Assembly (NCBI RefSeq): GCF_030269925.1
Contig: NC_085116.1
Span: forward strand, 7,130,001-7,194,000
DNA length: 64,000 bases
Direction of reading: 5' to 3'
Source of the DNA: Bombyx mori
Taxonomy: Eukaryota; Arthropoda; Insecta; Lepidoptera; Bombycidae
The translations under genes were made by a program, and so were the position numbers. The notes beneath the pieces were generated by a model. The model saw only the letters and a list, made by a program, of their open reading frames with translations. It made no database searches and was not told where the DNA came from. Position 1 is the stretch's first letter. Each line of letters starts with the position of its first letter. Positions 1 through 12,900 of the stretch are shown piece by piece.

Positions 1-370
1 TAATAATAAATGCGATATTAAATTAATCATGTCTAAGACTTGTGTAAATTGAAGAAAATGCTTTAAAAACAGTGGGCCCAACTTGTATGACGTAATATCA
101 TCAGATATAAATTGCTGATAACAAAGAGACTGTTAATGCGTAAACAATATTTCATACATTGTTTGAAAGATTGAAACAACAGTATTTATTATTCGAGATG
201 CATATTTGTTTGTGTATCTGCATACAAGTAATGTGGGGAATTTATACAGATACCTACACGCGCATTTAAGTTGTGTCTAAAGTGTGAAATTGGCTAAATT
301 TGAAAATTAATGTACAGAACAAAAATATGTTGTGGACCCGTATTGTTATTCAAATGCGTTTATTTTTTTT
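1..370. other. AT-rich non-coding stretch, no gene seen
   Basis: Presumed Kidins220 intron. No convincing exon, RNA gene or repeat recognised before the TIR element at 371. Confidence 0.6.
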
Positions 371-642
371 AATACGCTTTTATTAGCTTCAGACGTATGT
401 ATGTAACGGAATCTTTGAACATGATTTTGATCCCCTTCAAAACGTCGGATTAACTCGAAATTTGGTACACTTATTAAGGATCGATGACAATTCAATATTT
501 AATTTAAATTGAAAAAAAAAAGAATTGAAAAAATTGAAATTCAACTAAAAATGTAAAATAAATAATAGTTTAAAAAACTTTAATTCAAATTTATTAAAAT
601 TTATTTTCTATTTTTTAGTTGGATTTTCTATAAAAGCGTATT
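371..642 (+). mobile_element. Small TIR element, copy 1
   Basis: Begins AATACGCTTTTATTAG at 371 and ends with the near-inverse CTATAAAAGCGTATT at 642; 272 bases, no ORF, AT-rich. A second copy is at 30802. Confidence 0.65.
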
Positions 643-719
643 TTGTTAGTTTTTTTTTAATTATTATTTTTAATAGTCACTGCTATTGATTTTCCACAAG
701 AGACCGACGCCCCACTCAC

Positions 720-914
720 GGATCTCTGGAGAGAGGTGGAGAAGTCCTCCGCGGCGGTCGGTTGCATCCGCTTGGTGGCCGTCTGCTGGGCCAACTTCAC
801 TCTGCGGAGGGCCGAGTTCTGGAGGTAGAACGGCAGCTGCACCATGTTCCGCAAGTAATCCCAACCACCGATGTTACTCTCAGAGAATGTCCGACGACTG
901 TTCATTTCTACTGC
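720..914 (-). CDS. Kidins220: Kidins220 coding exon 15 (end of KAP domain)
   Basis: 65 codons, phase 0 at both ends; acceptor ATTCAG, donor GTGAGTG. It reads [20 protein letters not shown], then [14 protein letters not shown], parallel to vertebrate [20 protein letters not shown]. The next exon must lie left of the window; I see no further Kidins220 exon in 1-700. Confidence 0.95.
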
Positions 915-3900
915 CTGAATACAAAATTTACTTGCAATAATCGATATAAATTTACCACCATCGATAAAAAAAAAAACCTTATCGTTTACAATCTTTAACG
1001 TCCACATCGATATATATTTTATTCTATCATGCAACACAAACGTAAGACACTCAGACCACATAACAAGAAATGAAATCATGCAGTTTCACGTAAATCATTA
1101 TTTAAAAACAATATATAGAGGCGATGTCTAACATCGGCCAAGCTAAACGTGGAACATCGAACACTGCACTTAACGCTTAACTAACCTCCATCCAAGCAAC
1201 CTGCATGAAACACGATCAATCTAGTATTTCAGGTATGTACTTAAATAGTTTAAGTGATAAAGAATTCATCGTAAAACAAATCTCTACATATGTAATAAAT
1301 CTCACATTAGGTCGAAGTCTCACTGTTTTGTATGACGGATATCCCAACCTTAAAGCTTGACGGCAAAAATAGACAGAGTATTGGTAGCTACAATTATGGA
1401 TTGGCAACACCCGCTAAAAGCAATGCCGGTTGCCAGTACGCAAATTTACATAATTTTGCACGATTTCAGTTCAAAGAAGTTCAAATTGTTTTAAATACGT
1501 ATTTATAATATTAACCAAAAAAGATACCCGCCGGCCGGATTTGAACCGCGGTGTCGCTGTATCACTATACCGGGCGTGATACCCTTTAGGCCACGGATTG
1601 TTTTACAAGCTAATTCATTTGTTTTTAACGTATAAGCAAATCAGTTTTAATTCGGAGTGAGTTATCGAAACTTTTCACGCCCGTTAATAATAATCTTTCT
1701 TTTTTTTTTTTTTAGTTGGTTGGTCGAGCTCACAGCCCACCTGGTGCTAAGTGGTTACTGGAGCCCATAGACATCTACAACTTAAATGCGCCACACACCT
1801 TGAGATATAAGTTCTAAGGTTTCAAGTATAGTTACAACGGCTGGCCTACCCTTCAAACCGAAACGCATTACTGCTTCACGGCAGAAATAGGCAGGGTGGT
1901 GGTACCCGCGCGGACTCACAAGAGGTCCTACCACCAGTAACTTGGTCTTATAACTGGGCTGTAAAGAGCTCCGATATCTCATGACGAGTAAAACCGTTTA
2001 TCGTATGATGGTCGTTTGAATTGAAAACGTACCTTAGCGATGATGTGCGGGTCTATGGCGAGTAGGAGTATAAAAGGACTATTGGGGTCGGAGCACAGCG
2101 CGTGCACCGCGTTCAGTAGCGTGAGGACCTTCTCTTGCTCGCAGCTGTCCAGGGCGTCCACCACCACCACCAGCCGCGTCTGCTGCCCCGTGAACGCATC
2201 CAGGCACGACACCTACACGAACATTTGCGTTACTAATTTTTCGATAACAAAACTAAGAGTCAGATCGTCTAAGCTGTTTCGTTTCTTTAATCGGATGTTT
2301 CAGATGTAATTTGCAATGATGTGTGGTTATTACTGGTTTAGTATTTGTTAAAGTGAAATAAACAAATTTTTTGTGACTTTTAGGAATCATCAAAAAGAAA
2401 TATCGATTTTTTTGTAAGTACCGAGAGGATCACCGAACATTTTTATGAATATTAATTTTCGACGGCAATCTCGTCGCAATATCGATAAATGAAGAGTCGA
2501 ATTGAACAGACCACCAAGAATTAAACAAGATTTAATTTCAAAGCCTTATTTTTGTCGATTTGGGGCAATGAAAAAAAAAACAAATGTATTTAAGCCGAAT
2601 GAAAATTTCGAAACCGACTCAATTTAAATTATGAATAAAACAGCAAAATGAGGGAATGTATTAAAAATAATCAGTAAAGTTACTGTATTACGAGCAAATT
2701 ATAAATTGAAAGTCATAAAATTCAAAATTCTATCGTGTATTTGGCTTTCGTTTTTCCAATAAAAATGAGTTTTAGACTTCACTTCTAATAGCGTGGATTA
2801 CACATCGGTATGTATGGGCTTCAGCACTTCATTTATCACTAACTAGCGACCCGTTCTCGCTTCGCTTCGGAAACTGTAATTTATTATTGATTTCTCCACT
2901 ATTTAATGGATGTTATTATACATATAAACCTTCCTCTTCAATCAGTCGGTCAGTCTATCTATTTAAAAAAAACCGCATCAAAATCCGTTGCGTAGTTTTA
3001 AAGATTTAAGCATACATAGGGACTGATATAGGGACAGAAAAAGCGACTGTTTTATACTATGTAGTGATAAGCCAATCTACCCTAGAAACAAGTCGCTGAC
3101 ACGTCAGCTATAGTGAAGTAATCAAAAATAAGGGGTCACCATGTGTGTGAGCGCGTGCACGTGCGGGCGGAGCGCGACGGTGGGCGCGTCCCGGCGCAGC
3201 GCCCGCGCCAGGCTGCGGCGCGGCGTCACCGCGAGCGAGGCGAGCACGCGCCCGCACGTGTACAGGTTGGCGAGCACGCCCGCGCCCGCCACGCACGCCG
3301 CGCCTATCATCAGCCACTGTTGGATGTTGCGCCGTCTGACGCATGTCATCGATCGTTATGCAGGTACGTATGCGGTACGGTCACTACGCACTTATAACAG
3401 TGCAATGCAATGAAGAACGATTAACTTCGACAGTGAGTTCACGATTAACTTCCACGGTGAAGGAATATAACATCGTGTAATAAAAATCAAACTCGCAAAA
3501 AATATAATTCGCGTAATTACTGGTGGTAAGACGTATTGTGAGTCCGCTTAGGTAGGTACCTCCATCCTGCCTATTTCTGCCGTGAAGCAGTAATGCATTT
3601 CGGTTTGAAGGGTGGGGCAGCCGTTGTAAGTATACTAAGACCTTAGAATTTATACTCAAGGTGGGTGGCGCATTTACGTGGTAGATGTCTATGGGCTCCA
3701 GTAACCACTTAACACCAGGTGGGCTGTGAGCTCGTTCACCCAGCTAAGCAATAAAAAAAAAACTTTTTTCAGTGTATGCAGGAAAAAAAACATTGAGAAA
3801 CTTCAAACAATTAACAATACAGGGCAATAAAAAAAACCTCTTTCAAAAAATCTAGGTACTCACTGTTGATTCTCACTATTTTCAGTCAAGTACATTACGA

Positions 3901-6900
3901 GTACGCAGATCCCGACGAGCATGCACGTGAAGCACAGCTCGAACGTGATGATGTGTGGAATGCAGCACACTTTACGCCATCTAGGTGTACACATGTTTTT
4001 GTAGTAGGAATAAGAGTGTTTTTGTCGCGCGTACATTAATCACAGCTCATATTGGTGTGTACTGAAGCTCTTAAGCATAAGATGAATTCCAATGCTAAAT
4101 TATCTTGAGAAATGATATCAAAGTCTCAATCACTTTGGAACGAGGGTCTACGCTTCAAACCGCACAGTGATACAGGCGCCAGCTGAACTATTAATATTTT
4201 ACCTTTTTTTAATAATATGTGCGTATGACACAGAGTTATAAATAAAATGAACATGGCTTTGATATATTTAAAAACTCACTTCCACCCAGAAGTCGAAGAT
4301 ACCGGTTTAGGTCTAAAAGCTCGCGCTAGTCTCGTGCAGACGCGCCCGTACTGACACTCGAGAGCCTCAGCCAGGCTCGCGATCATCTGCACCACCATGG
4401 CGTCTCCCTCCTGTCCGCCACCTCTCATGCCTTCCGTGAAATGAAATCTACAAAAACAAACACCCCAATTTGAGAACCACCGTCTTTTCTGTACTTGAAG
4501 TTGTTTAAAAATATTTAAACATGTTAAAATTTGAGACATGTTTGGGTTATTTTAAAATAAATAATGTTTTTTTAGTTAAAATTATAGTATTTATCCAGTT
4601 CCTAATGTCTAATACCTTTCCGTTTTTCAATATTAGTGTATTGTGTATGCTGTTACGAGCCGAAGTTCGGCCGGACTTGGTCAAAAAATATCGGTCCGTA
4701 CTCACTAATACCTATTACGTACTAGTATTGACTCTATAAGACACCAGGTTGCCTTCTAATTGTCACTTTGGATCTCTGCTTTTCTATCCTCTGTTTCAGT
4801 ACGCGCTCTTACGTTCATTTGTTACTTTAATTGCTTATGGGTGGTCTTCACTAAGGTGAAGGTAGATAGACCTTTTTTTATGTCCTACCTATGCTGATGA
4901 TAGATAGCCTTGAGAGGCTATTTCAGCTTCACCCTAACGTGTGTAGGTGAGCTCACGGGGCTCAAACCGGAGTGTTGCTAACACTGGCCCTAGCAAGAGC
5001 AGTGCTTCATAGAATCTACCACCGGATCGAAAACGCGACCCACTGTGAAGATCCGGCGAGAAACTCAGTGGGCTGTGTCTATGGGTTAATTCGCTCGTCG
5101 AGCCCTTCGTCGCAAGCGATGGGTTCGACGAGGACGGTGACCGGTGTTTGTGGGGCCTAAAAGCACCGTTAATGGATCGTAGATAGGTCTAAGGAGCACA
5201 GTTTCTTTCGAATTTTGAGAAGTGGCGTTTTGTGTTAACGGTATTATCGATAACTACAGAAGTTTAAAGTGATTTTGTTTGTATCTTACCTTATCGGAGT
5301 AGCGGGTAAGGCACGCGGATCGTTCGGTCCAGGAGGATGACAGAATACAACTTGCAGCACCAGCAATAACGAACTGAATTTCCGACCCAAAGTTGAAACC
5401 ACTCCTCCCGCCCACCACCACTCGTATCTATTGAAGAAACATTTTGAAATTAATTATAATTCTGAAAAAATAATAATCAGAGCGCCTAAAACGACAGTTA
5501 AGTTGAGGTTTAACCTAATATATTTTTTAGCAATCATGGGATTAATACAATTGTTTAAAAAATAATATTTTTTATTCTATTTTTACTGTAATAGAAGTAA
5601 TAAATATAAAATAAAAACTAATAAATACACTGTAATATCAAGCCAGATCATCGATCCTTGATAAAAGTGCATATACATATATTTAAATTAATCTTGTCTT
5701 GATTCGAATTATGTTGAAAATTTCGACTACCTAGAGACAGTCAATAAAAGCGTTTTTAAAACGGTTATGATTTGCTGTCGATTTGTTCATAAACATGCAG
5801 AGCCTACCGCTTCAACATAAATGCAACCAATGTAAGTCCAGAGTTTCATTTATTTTTGAGCTCGTAGACGTTTGTAATAATTTGTATTCGGTGCATTCGT
5901 ATTGAGTTATTATGTAATAATAATTAATAATTATTAATATAATTGTTATAATAATTATATTATAATTATTATTTATTTTAATTTTTTTTTTAAAACTATT
6001 ATTAAATGTTTCTCCAATTCACATTTTATAAGATTTATTCACTTTGTATGTTCCGTAATTATATAATAATTATGTCTAACTAGTAAGAGCCTTAATATTA
6101 TAATGACTGAAATAAAATTTTACATATCTAAAATTAATTAATATAAATGCTGACGTACCGGTTGCCTGTGTACCAGAGCAGGTAGAGCACGAGGTAGATG
6201 GCGGCGAAGAGCCCGAAGCAGAGCGCGGCGGCGAGGTGCGGCGGCGCGCCCGCCACGGCGCACAGCACGGCCACGCCCAGCGCCGCGTGCCACGCGCCCC
6301 ACCACACCGCCCACGACCAGGCCCACCCAGACTCGCTCCACTGCCGAGCGAAGTTCTTCATCTCCTCTGTACAATATTCGCTCAATTTATATTCTGTCAA
6401 ACTATTTTTTTATTGCTTAGATGTGTGGACGAGCTCACAGCCCACCCGGTGCTCAGCGGCTACTGGAGCCCATAGACAACAACGTAAATGTCGCTGCTCA
6501 CGTTGAGCTATAAGTTCTAATTCTCAGTTTTACAATACAAGGACTGCCCACCCTACATACCGAAACGCATAGCTGGTTCACGGTAGGAACAGGCCGGGTG
6601 ATTGTACCTACCCCTGCAGGCCTAAGACCAGTAATTAAGTTTTTTTTTTGCCGGTTTGTATTTTATTACACGATGTTATACCTTAATCGTGGAAGTAATT
6701 CGTGAAAATATTATAATTATTTATTTATTTATAACACTTCATGTAAAACTTACATTGGCGGACTTAATGCCTAAGGCATTCTCTACCAGTCAACCAAAAG
6801 TAGTGCAGAGTAAATAGTGGTAGGTGCAATGAAATTTATATAAAGTTACAAATACATAATAATTATGTTTTGCATTTAAAAGTTAATTACTGGTCTTGGG

Positions 6901-9900
6901 CCTACAGGGGTAGATACAATCACCCGGCCTGTATTGTAAAATTGAGAATTAGAACTTATAGCTCAACGTGAGCAGCGACATTTACGTTGTTGTCTATGGG
7001 CTCCGGTAACTACCTAACGCCTTAAGCCGCGGGCATGTCCTTCAATGTAAACAATAAAAAAATAAGTACTTCTCAATTATTTATAGAAAAATAAATCATA
7101 TTTCTTTGTCCCGTTTCATCTATCTTGTTATGAACACCATTTTCACGGAAGCGGTCAGTCAGACCTGCCCCCTTACCCTTTCAAAGTTGCTATATTAATT
7201 TCATCAAATTTCTACGAATACATATTAATATAAACGATTTTTATTAACTTCTAGAGTTTTCTAGTTACGCCTTTTCATTGCGACCTCGTATCTAAAGCAA
7301 AACATTTGTTCAGCAAATACAGAATTAATAATATACATTATATGTATTTACTGTTTATTCTATTCCTGGCTTGAAAGCGATTATTATTAACTAAAATAGA
7401 GACAATTCATTTCGGTTGTACAGACACTTGGACAGTTGTCAAAGGATATCATAATATTTATGGCACCACGAAACTTAACAAGTATATAAATAAGAAAATC
7501 GGTCATGCAATTTACCTTTAATAAATAATTGAACGTAATATTGTCATAGTAAGATTTTATAGTAAGTAATTTATAGTAAGATTCATTTAGTTTCAGTAAT
7601 AGGGGATTAGGATTTGAAGGTGAACAAATATTGACGGAACAAAGTGGAGTAAACTAAAATAAACCAAGATAACACATCTAAAACAAACCGACTCTGTATT
7701 TATTTTCGTTCGCTAATGTGTAACGAGGTCACAATTTTCAGTAATGCGCTCTAATATAATAATTACATGAAAGAAAACGCATCGTAATTACGTAAGCGTC
7801 TCAAGTTACATAGTATAGAAATTAAAATAAACCACCAATATTTATAACGATAAAACCATAGAATAAAAATTTTAAGTCAAAACTGTATGTATAATACAGC
7901 TGAATCTATTTATTTTTTTCCTACCTATACTGATCGCCTTGAGAGGCTGTATCAGCGTTACCTACCCTAGCGTGTAGGTGTGCTCTCATGGCACAAACCG
8001 GAGGTTTTACTAACTGGCCCTAGCAAGAGCAGTGCTTCGCTGAATCTACCACCGGATCGGAATGGCGATAAATCTATGATTACAAATAACAAGCAACTAT
8101 GATCGCTATGGCTAATAATAATAAGAATGAATTTTATGTGGATAATACTTCTTAAAGATTCTCAAAGGTTATTCGTACATACCTTTAAGTTTTTTCAATA
8201 AAAACGATTTTCCCGAGCCCCACCTCGCGTACAGGCCCACCGTGATGGGGACAGACAGACTGGGCTCCGAGAGCATGTCCGCCAGGGCCGCGCTGTACAG
8301 CTCGTAGCCCAGCATATTCTCGTTGTCCTCATTCGTATTCAGTTTTCGAGCACCGAATATTTGACCCAATATTGTCTTGTTGTAATTCATGTCTATATTG
8401 TACGGAGTCTCGTTTAGTTTATTAGGCTTGTACAAAAGTTGACTGTGCTTTGGATTCCTTAATAATATTTCGACGATTTGCTGTAAATAATTAACATAAA
8501 TTTAATATTATACTTCTTTACACATTTATTTAACAGTTAATTACAGGACTCTACTTTTCTTGGCAATGTCACATGAAGTTCTTTTAAATTCTACACAATG
8601 ACGTCACTATACGTTCACTATGCAGCTACTATAGAAAGTGTCAAAACTAAACGGAATTTTTTACGTAATTTATTAATTTAATCTATACCAATCTGTATTA
8701 AAATTATAAAGAGGATATGTTTGTTTGTTTGTATTGAATAGGCTCCGAAACTACTGAACCGATTTGAAAAATTCTTTCACTGTTTGGAAGCTACACTATT
8801 CCCGAGTAACATAGGCTATCTTTTTTGTAACAAATTCAGGGATCCTTACTAAAATTCCAATAATGTAACCCAAGGTATAAAAAAATTACCTAAAATATTA
8901 TTTACATCGCGTGCCCTGCGAAAACTATTGACGATAGAATAAAATACTGTACTACGACTTTATAGAACACATTATTATTTACAAAAATTGCCGCGACAGC
9001 ATATTTCTAACTATTATAGTTATGCCGCTAGTAATAAATATTTTTCGCAGGGCACGCGATGTAAAGAATATGTTAGGTAATTTTTTTACACCTTGGGTTA
9101 CATTATTGGAGTTTCAGTAAGGATCCCTAATTTGTTACAAAAAAGATAGCCTATGTTACCCGGGAATAGTGTAGCTTCCAAACAGTGAAAGAATTTTTCA
9201 AATCGGTTTCGTAGTTTCGGAGCCTCTTCAATACAGACAAATAAACAAATCTTTCCTCTTTATAATCTATCTATACTAATTATTGACTTGAAACTTGGTA
9301 TCCATGTAGAAAATACATGTACTTAATGGATAGGCTAATATTTATATGAGTGTTGGACTGCCTACACCAGTTGCAGGGGCGTTAATGATCAGAATCTTTG
9401 TGGGGGTGAGAAATAATAATGTTAATTTTGAATGCCCAGCGAAGCGGACGGGTACAGCTAGTATTAGTATAGAAGTATAGATTTAGTTTAGATTATATTT
9501 CACTCGAGTGAGGCACGTTCTATTTACCTTAGACCTGGCTCTCATGGCGATGTGCAGTGCGGTGTCCCCGCGGTTGTCGGCCACGGTGACGCGCGCCTTC
9601 CGCTCCAACAGCAACTGAACCATCTCCGCATTCCGGGACCTCACGGCCCGTAGCAGTGGAGTGTCTCCGCTCTATAGTATTAAGCTATGATAACACGAAA
9701 GACTTCTCATCGCCGGCAAAGTGGAAGAAAAGAGACCCAGGGGGCGTAGTCCCATTCGCTGGTCCGATCAGATTAAGACAATTTGGAATCCAGCATCAAT
9801 GTCGCTATCCACTGCGCGGAGGACAGGAGTGAATGGAGGAACATAGTCCTAACAAAAGTGCTCAGTAAAGGTCACGACCCTCAGCACTGAGGAATACGAC

Positions 9901-12900
9901 GCACGGAGGGGGGATGATAACACACTTGCTCACTTTATAGATTTGAGTTTTTGGCGTTTGCATTACTTTAAATTAAATTGTGTTTTTGATAATTAATACC
10001 GTAAGAAGGTTATGAAATTATTTATGTCGCGAAGAAATCAGAGTATGAAAGTCGTTAATTCACTGATTGAAAAATTTATCACCAACAGGTGTTAAGTGAT
10101 TACCGAAGCCCATAGACATCTACAACGTAAATGCCGCCATCCACCTTGAGACATGAATTGTAAGGGTCTCCTCACTTTTAATAGTACAACGGCTGCCCCG
10201 CCCTTCAAATCGAAACGCATTACTGCTTCACGGCAGAAATAGGCAGGGTGGTAGTACCTACCCGTGCGGACTCACAAGATGTCCTACCACCAGTAAAAAT
10301 TGTGTAATATAACGGCTTTCCCACCCTTCAAACATTACTGATTCGCGTCAGAAACATTGTAAAACATATTTGTATAGGATTCAATTAACTATAAAACTAT
10401 AAAAATTTGAATGTCATCTAGTAAAAAGATTACATTAAAAACCCAAATTGAAGACATTTCAAAAAATGAATGTCAAATTAATCGTTTTATGTGAATGTGT
10501 TGTTTTTTTTAAATGGCTAGGCAATCAAAACATTCAATATTTCATGTGCGAATCGTAAATTTAAATTAATGAGTACCACGATCTTATAATTCACGTTTTC
10601 GAAACAGACGGATGGACAGAATCGAAGATTTTAACAAAAAAAAAACCTATTATGTTCGCAAATTTATGAGATACGTAAGAGGAAAAAAAAAACAATATTT
10701 TTCTATTCCATACGAAAGCGCGTTTGGGTTTTGCTGTCGTGTGACGCCAACGTTAAGTTCAATATTCGGCCCCTCTATAAATTCGAATAAAAGTCGTATT
10801 AAAAATTTGTAATCAGATTGCGAAAATTCGATTTTATGACGCACAAAGAGATCAGGGACAGTTCTTTGCTTCAACAAATAAATTTAAAATATAAAAAAAA
10901 CATGTTATTCTATGTTTGGCGTGATGTTGAAAAATTTGCTTTTGCTCGTAGCGAAGTGTATGGCGAAATCCAAACTATTTTATAAGTTTCAGTTTTTTTC
11001 TGAACGAACGATACTACAACCGTCTTGATGTATAATATTATAAATATTATATAATATTATAAATTTAGAGCAGTACACCTAATCTATCTATGTTTCAAGA
11101 ACCTAAGCTTGTTTAATTAATAACCGGAGATTGGGATATTTTTGTTGGAGCTTTTTATCGTACATTAGATTTGTGAATGTTTTTCGGTATAACTGATAGT
11201 GCACGCAACAGCAAAGCGGGCGTGGCTTAACGTCCGCGTTCTGAGTGAGTGAGCGAGAAAGAAAGTGAGAAAGAGAGAGAGAGAGAAAGAGAGAGAGAGA
11301 AAGAGAGAGAGAGAAAGAGAGAGCGAGAGCAGCGTCATAGTAAAAGCTCGCGATACACACATGCGATCGAGCGCACATTACATATCGCGTTGATGGGAGG
11401 GAAAGTTATCAGAATCGGTTACTTTTTTTTTTAATTCTAGTTTTCACTCGACTATAGAAATTCTCCCGGTTTGTGGTGAGTCTGGTATACTCGTGCAAAC
11501 AGCCGCCAACTGCCGACTTCACTTGGTCGGTCCATCGCATGGGCAACCTTCCACGCGGTCTGGTGCCTTCTACTTTGCCCTGAATTACAAGGCGCTCTAT
11601 GGAGTCATTTCCTTGTCGGGAGACATGTCCAAAAAATGATAGACGTTGCTTAGTGTCGAGTTCTTGCAGAATATTGGTGCGAAGTTCGGTCCACTCTGGG
11701 AGGAGTGGCGATTGCTCGTGAAGCGCATATCTGCCCACAGCAATGATACTGAATGACGAGCACGACCGCTCTGACAAGAGTGATACGAGAAAGGAAAGGA
11801 ATAAAGATTCGTTTGTAAACACTTACCGCAGTACAATGCTCCAGATCGGGGTTAGAAGCGAGCAAAAGCTTGAGAACGGGCACATGTCCTTTCTCGACGG
11901 CAGTGTAGACGGGGGTTTTCTTTTCTTTCCCGGCCAGATCGACATCGACGTGCTTCTTCAGTAGGGTCTCCACTATGTTCTTGTGACCTCCTTTGACCGC
12001 ATGTATCAGCGGCGTGTCTTTCGAGTGATCCTAAAATGCAAGGGAATGTCTGTACGAAAAACTTTAGCAGAAGTAGGCGTGGTTCCAAGTCCATGTTTTT
12101 TTTTTCTTGTGTGCAGTTTCAGGAATCGTGCAAAATATTTTAGGTGGAAAATCGTTCGACATTTAATTAAAGGACATGGTTTTAATTATAAGTGATTAAA
12201 TATATCGTTACGACGAACAATCTAAACAGCCCGTATTTCTTGACAAACTAGAGCAGTCAATTTAGTTAGATCTAAATAACGTATTACATAACTAAATGCA
12301 CGAAACAGTTTTATTACTGCAGCAGGTGGGTAGACGAGTTCACAATGCTTAGTTGTAGACCAATGTCAATGTCCTTTATCCATCTTGAGACATGAGGTAG
12401 AAGTCTCAATTGTATTATTGTACAGAACCCAGCGATATTACACATCGACCATTGGAAAGAGACACTCGGCTTATTTCGGCTTCGGAGTACGTTCTCTGTC
12501 GCACGAAACACTAACAGTCGGCTATCTGTTAGGACAGCATACTATTGCACTTAAACAACAACCGACAAACGTCATATCGGTAGTGTGCGACAGAGACAGA
12601 TGCTATACGAAGCCGAAGTTAGCCGATTGCGTTAAACAAAGATCGATGTGCAATATTTATCGCGAGCACTGTATGACGGTTACGCCACCCTTGAAATCGA
12701 AACGCATGACTGATATGCGGAAGAAATAAAAACAGAACGGTGGTACCTCTGCCCAATGTATTAGCATATTTACACACAAGCGACAATAAAAAAAATACCT
12801 GAACATTAATATAAGCACCAGAGTTGATGAGAGCTAAGGCGATGTCAAAGTAGCCTTCCTTGCAGGCTATAGCGAGAGCGGTGTAGCCGTCCTTGTCTAA

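Noticed and set aside
3141..3413. Plus-strand ORFs over Kidins220 exon 13
   Set aside because: Shadows created by the high GC of the true minus-strand exon; Arg/Ala-rich with no domain.
6138..6506. Alternative-frame and plus-strand ORFs over Kidins220 exon 9
   Set aside because: GC-rich shadows; the true frame has membrane helices and matching splice phases.
11103..11434. Ser/Leu-rich and Glu/Arg-rich ORFs
   Set aside because: Translations of the GA microsatellite.
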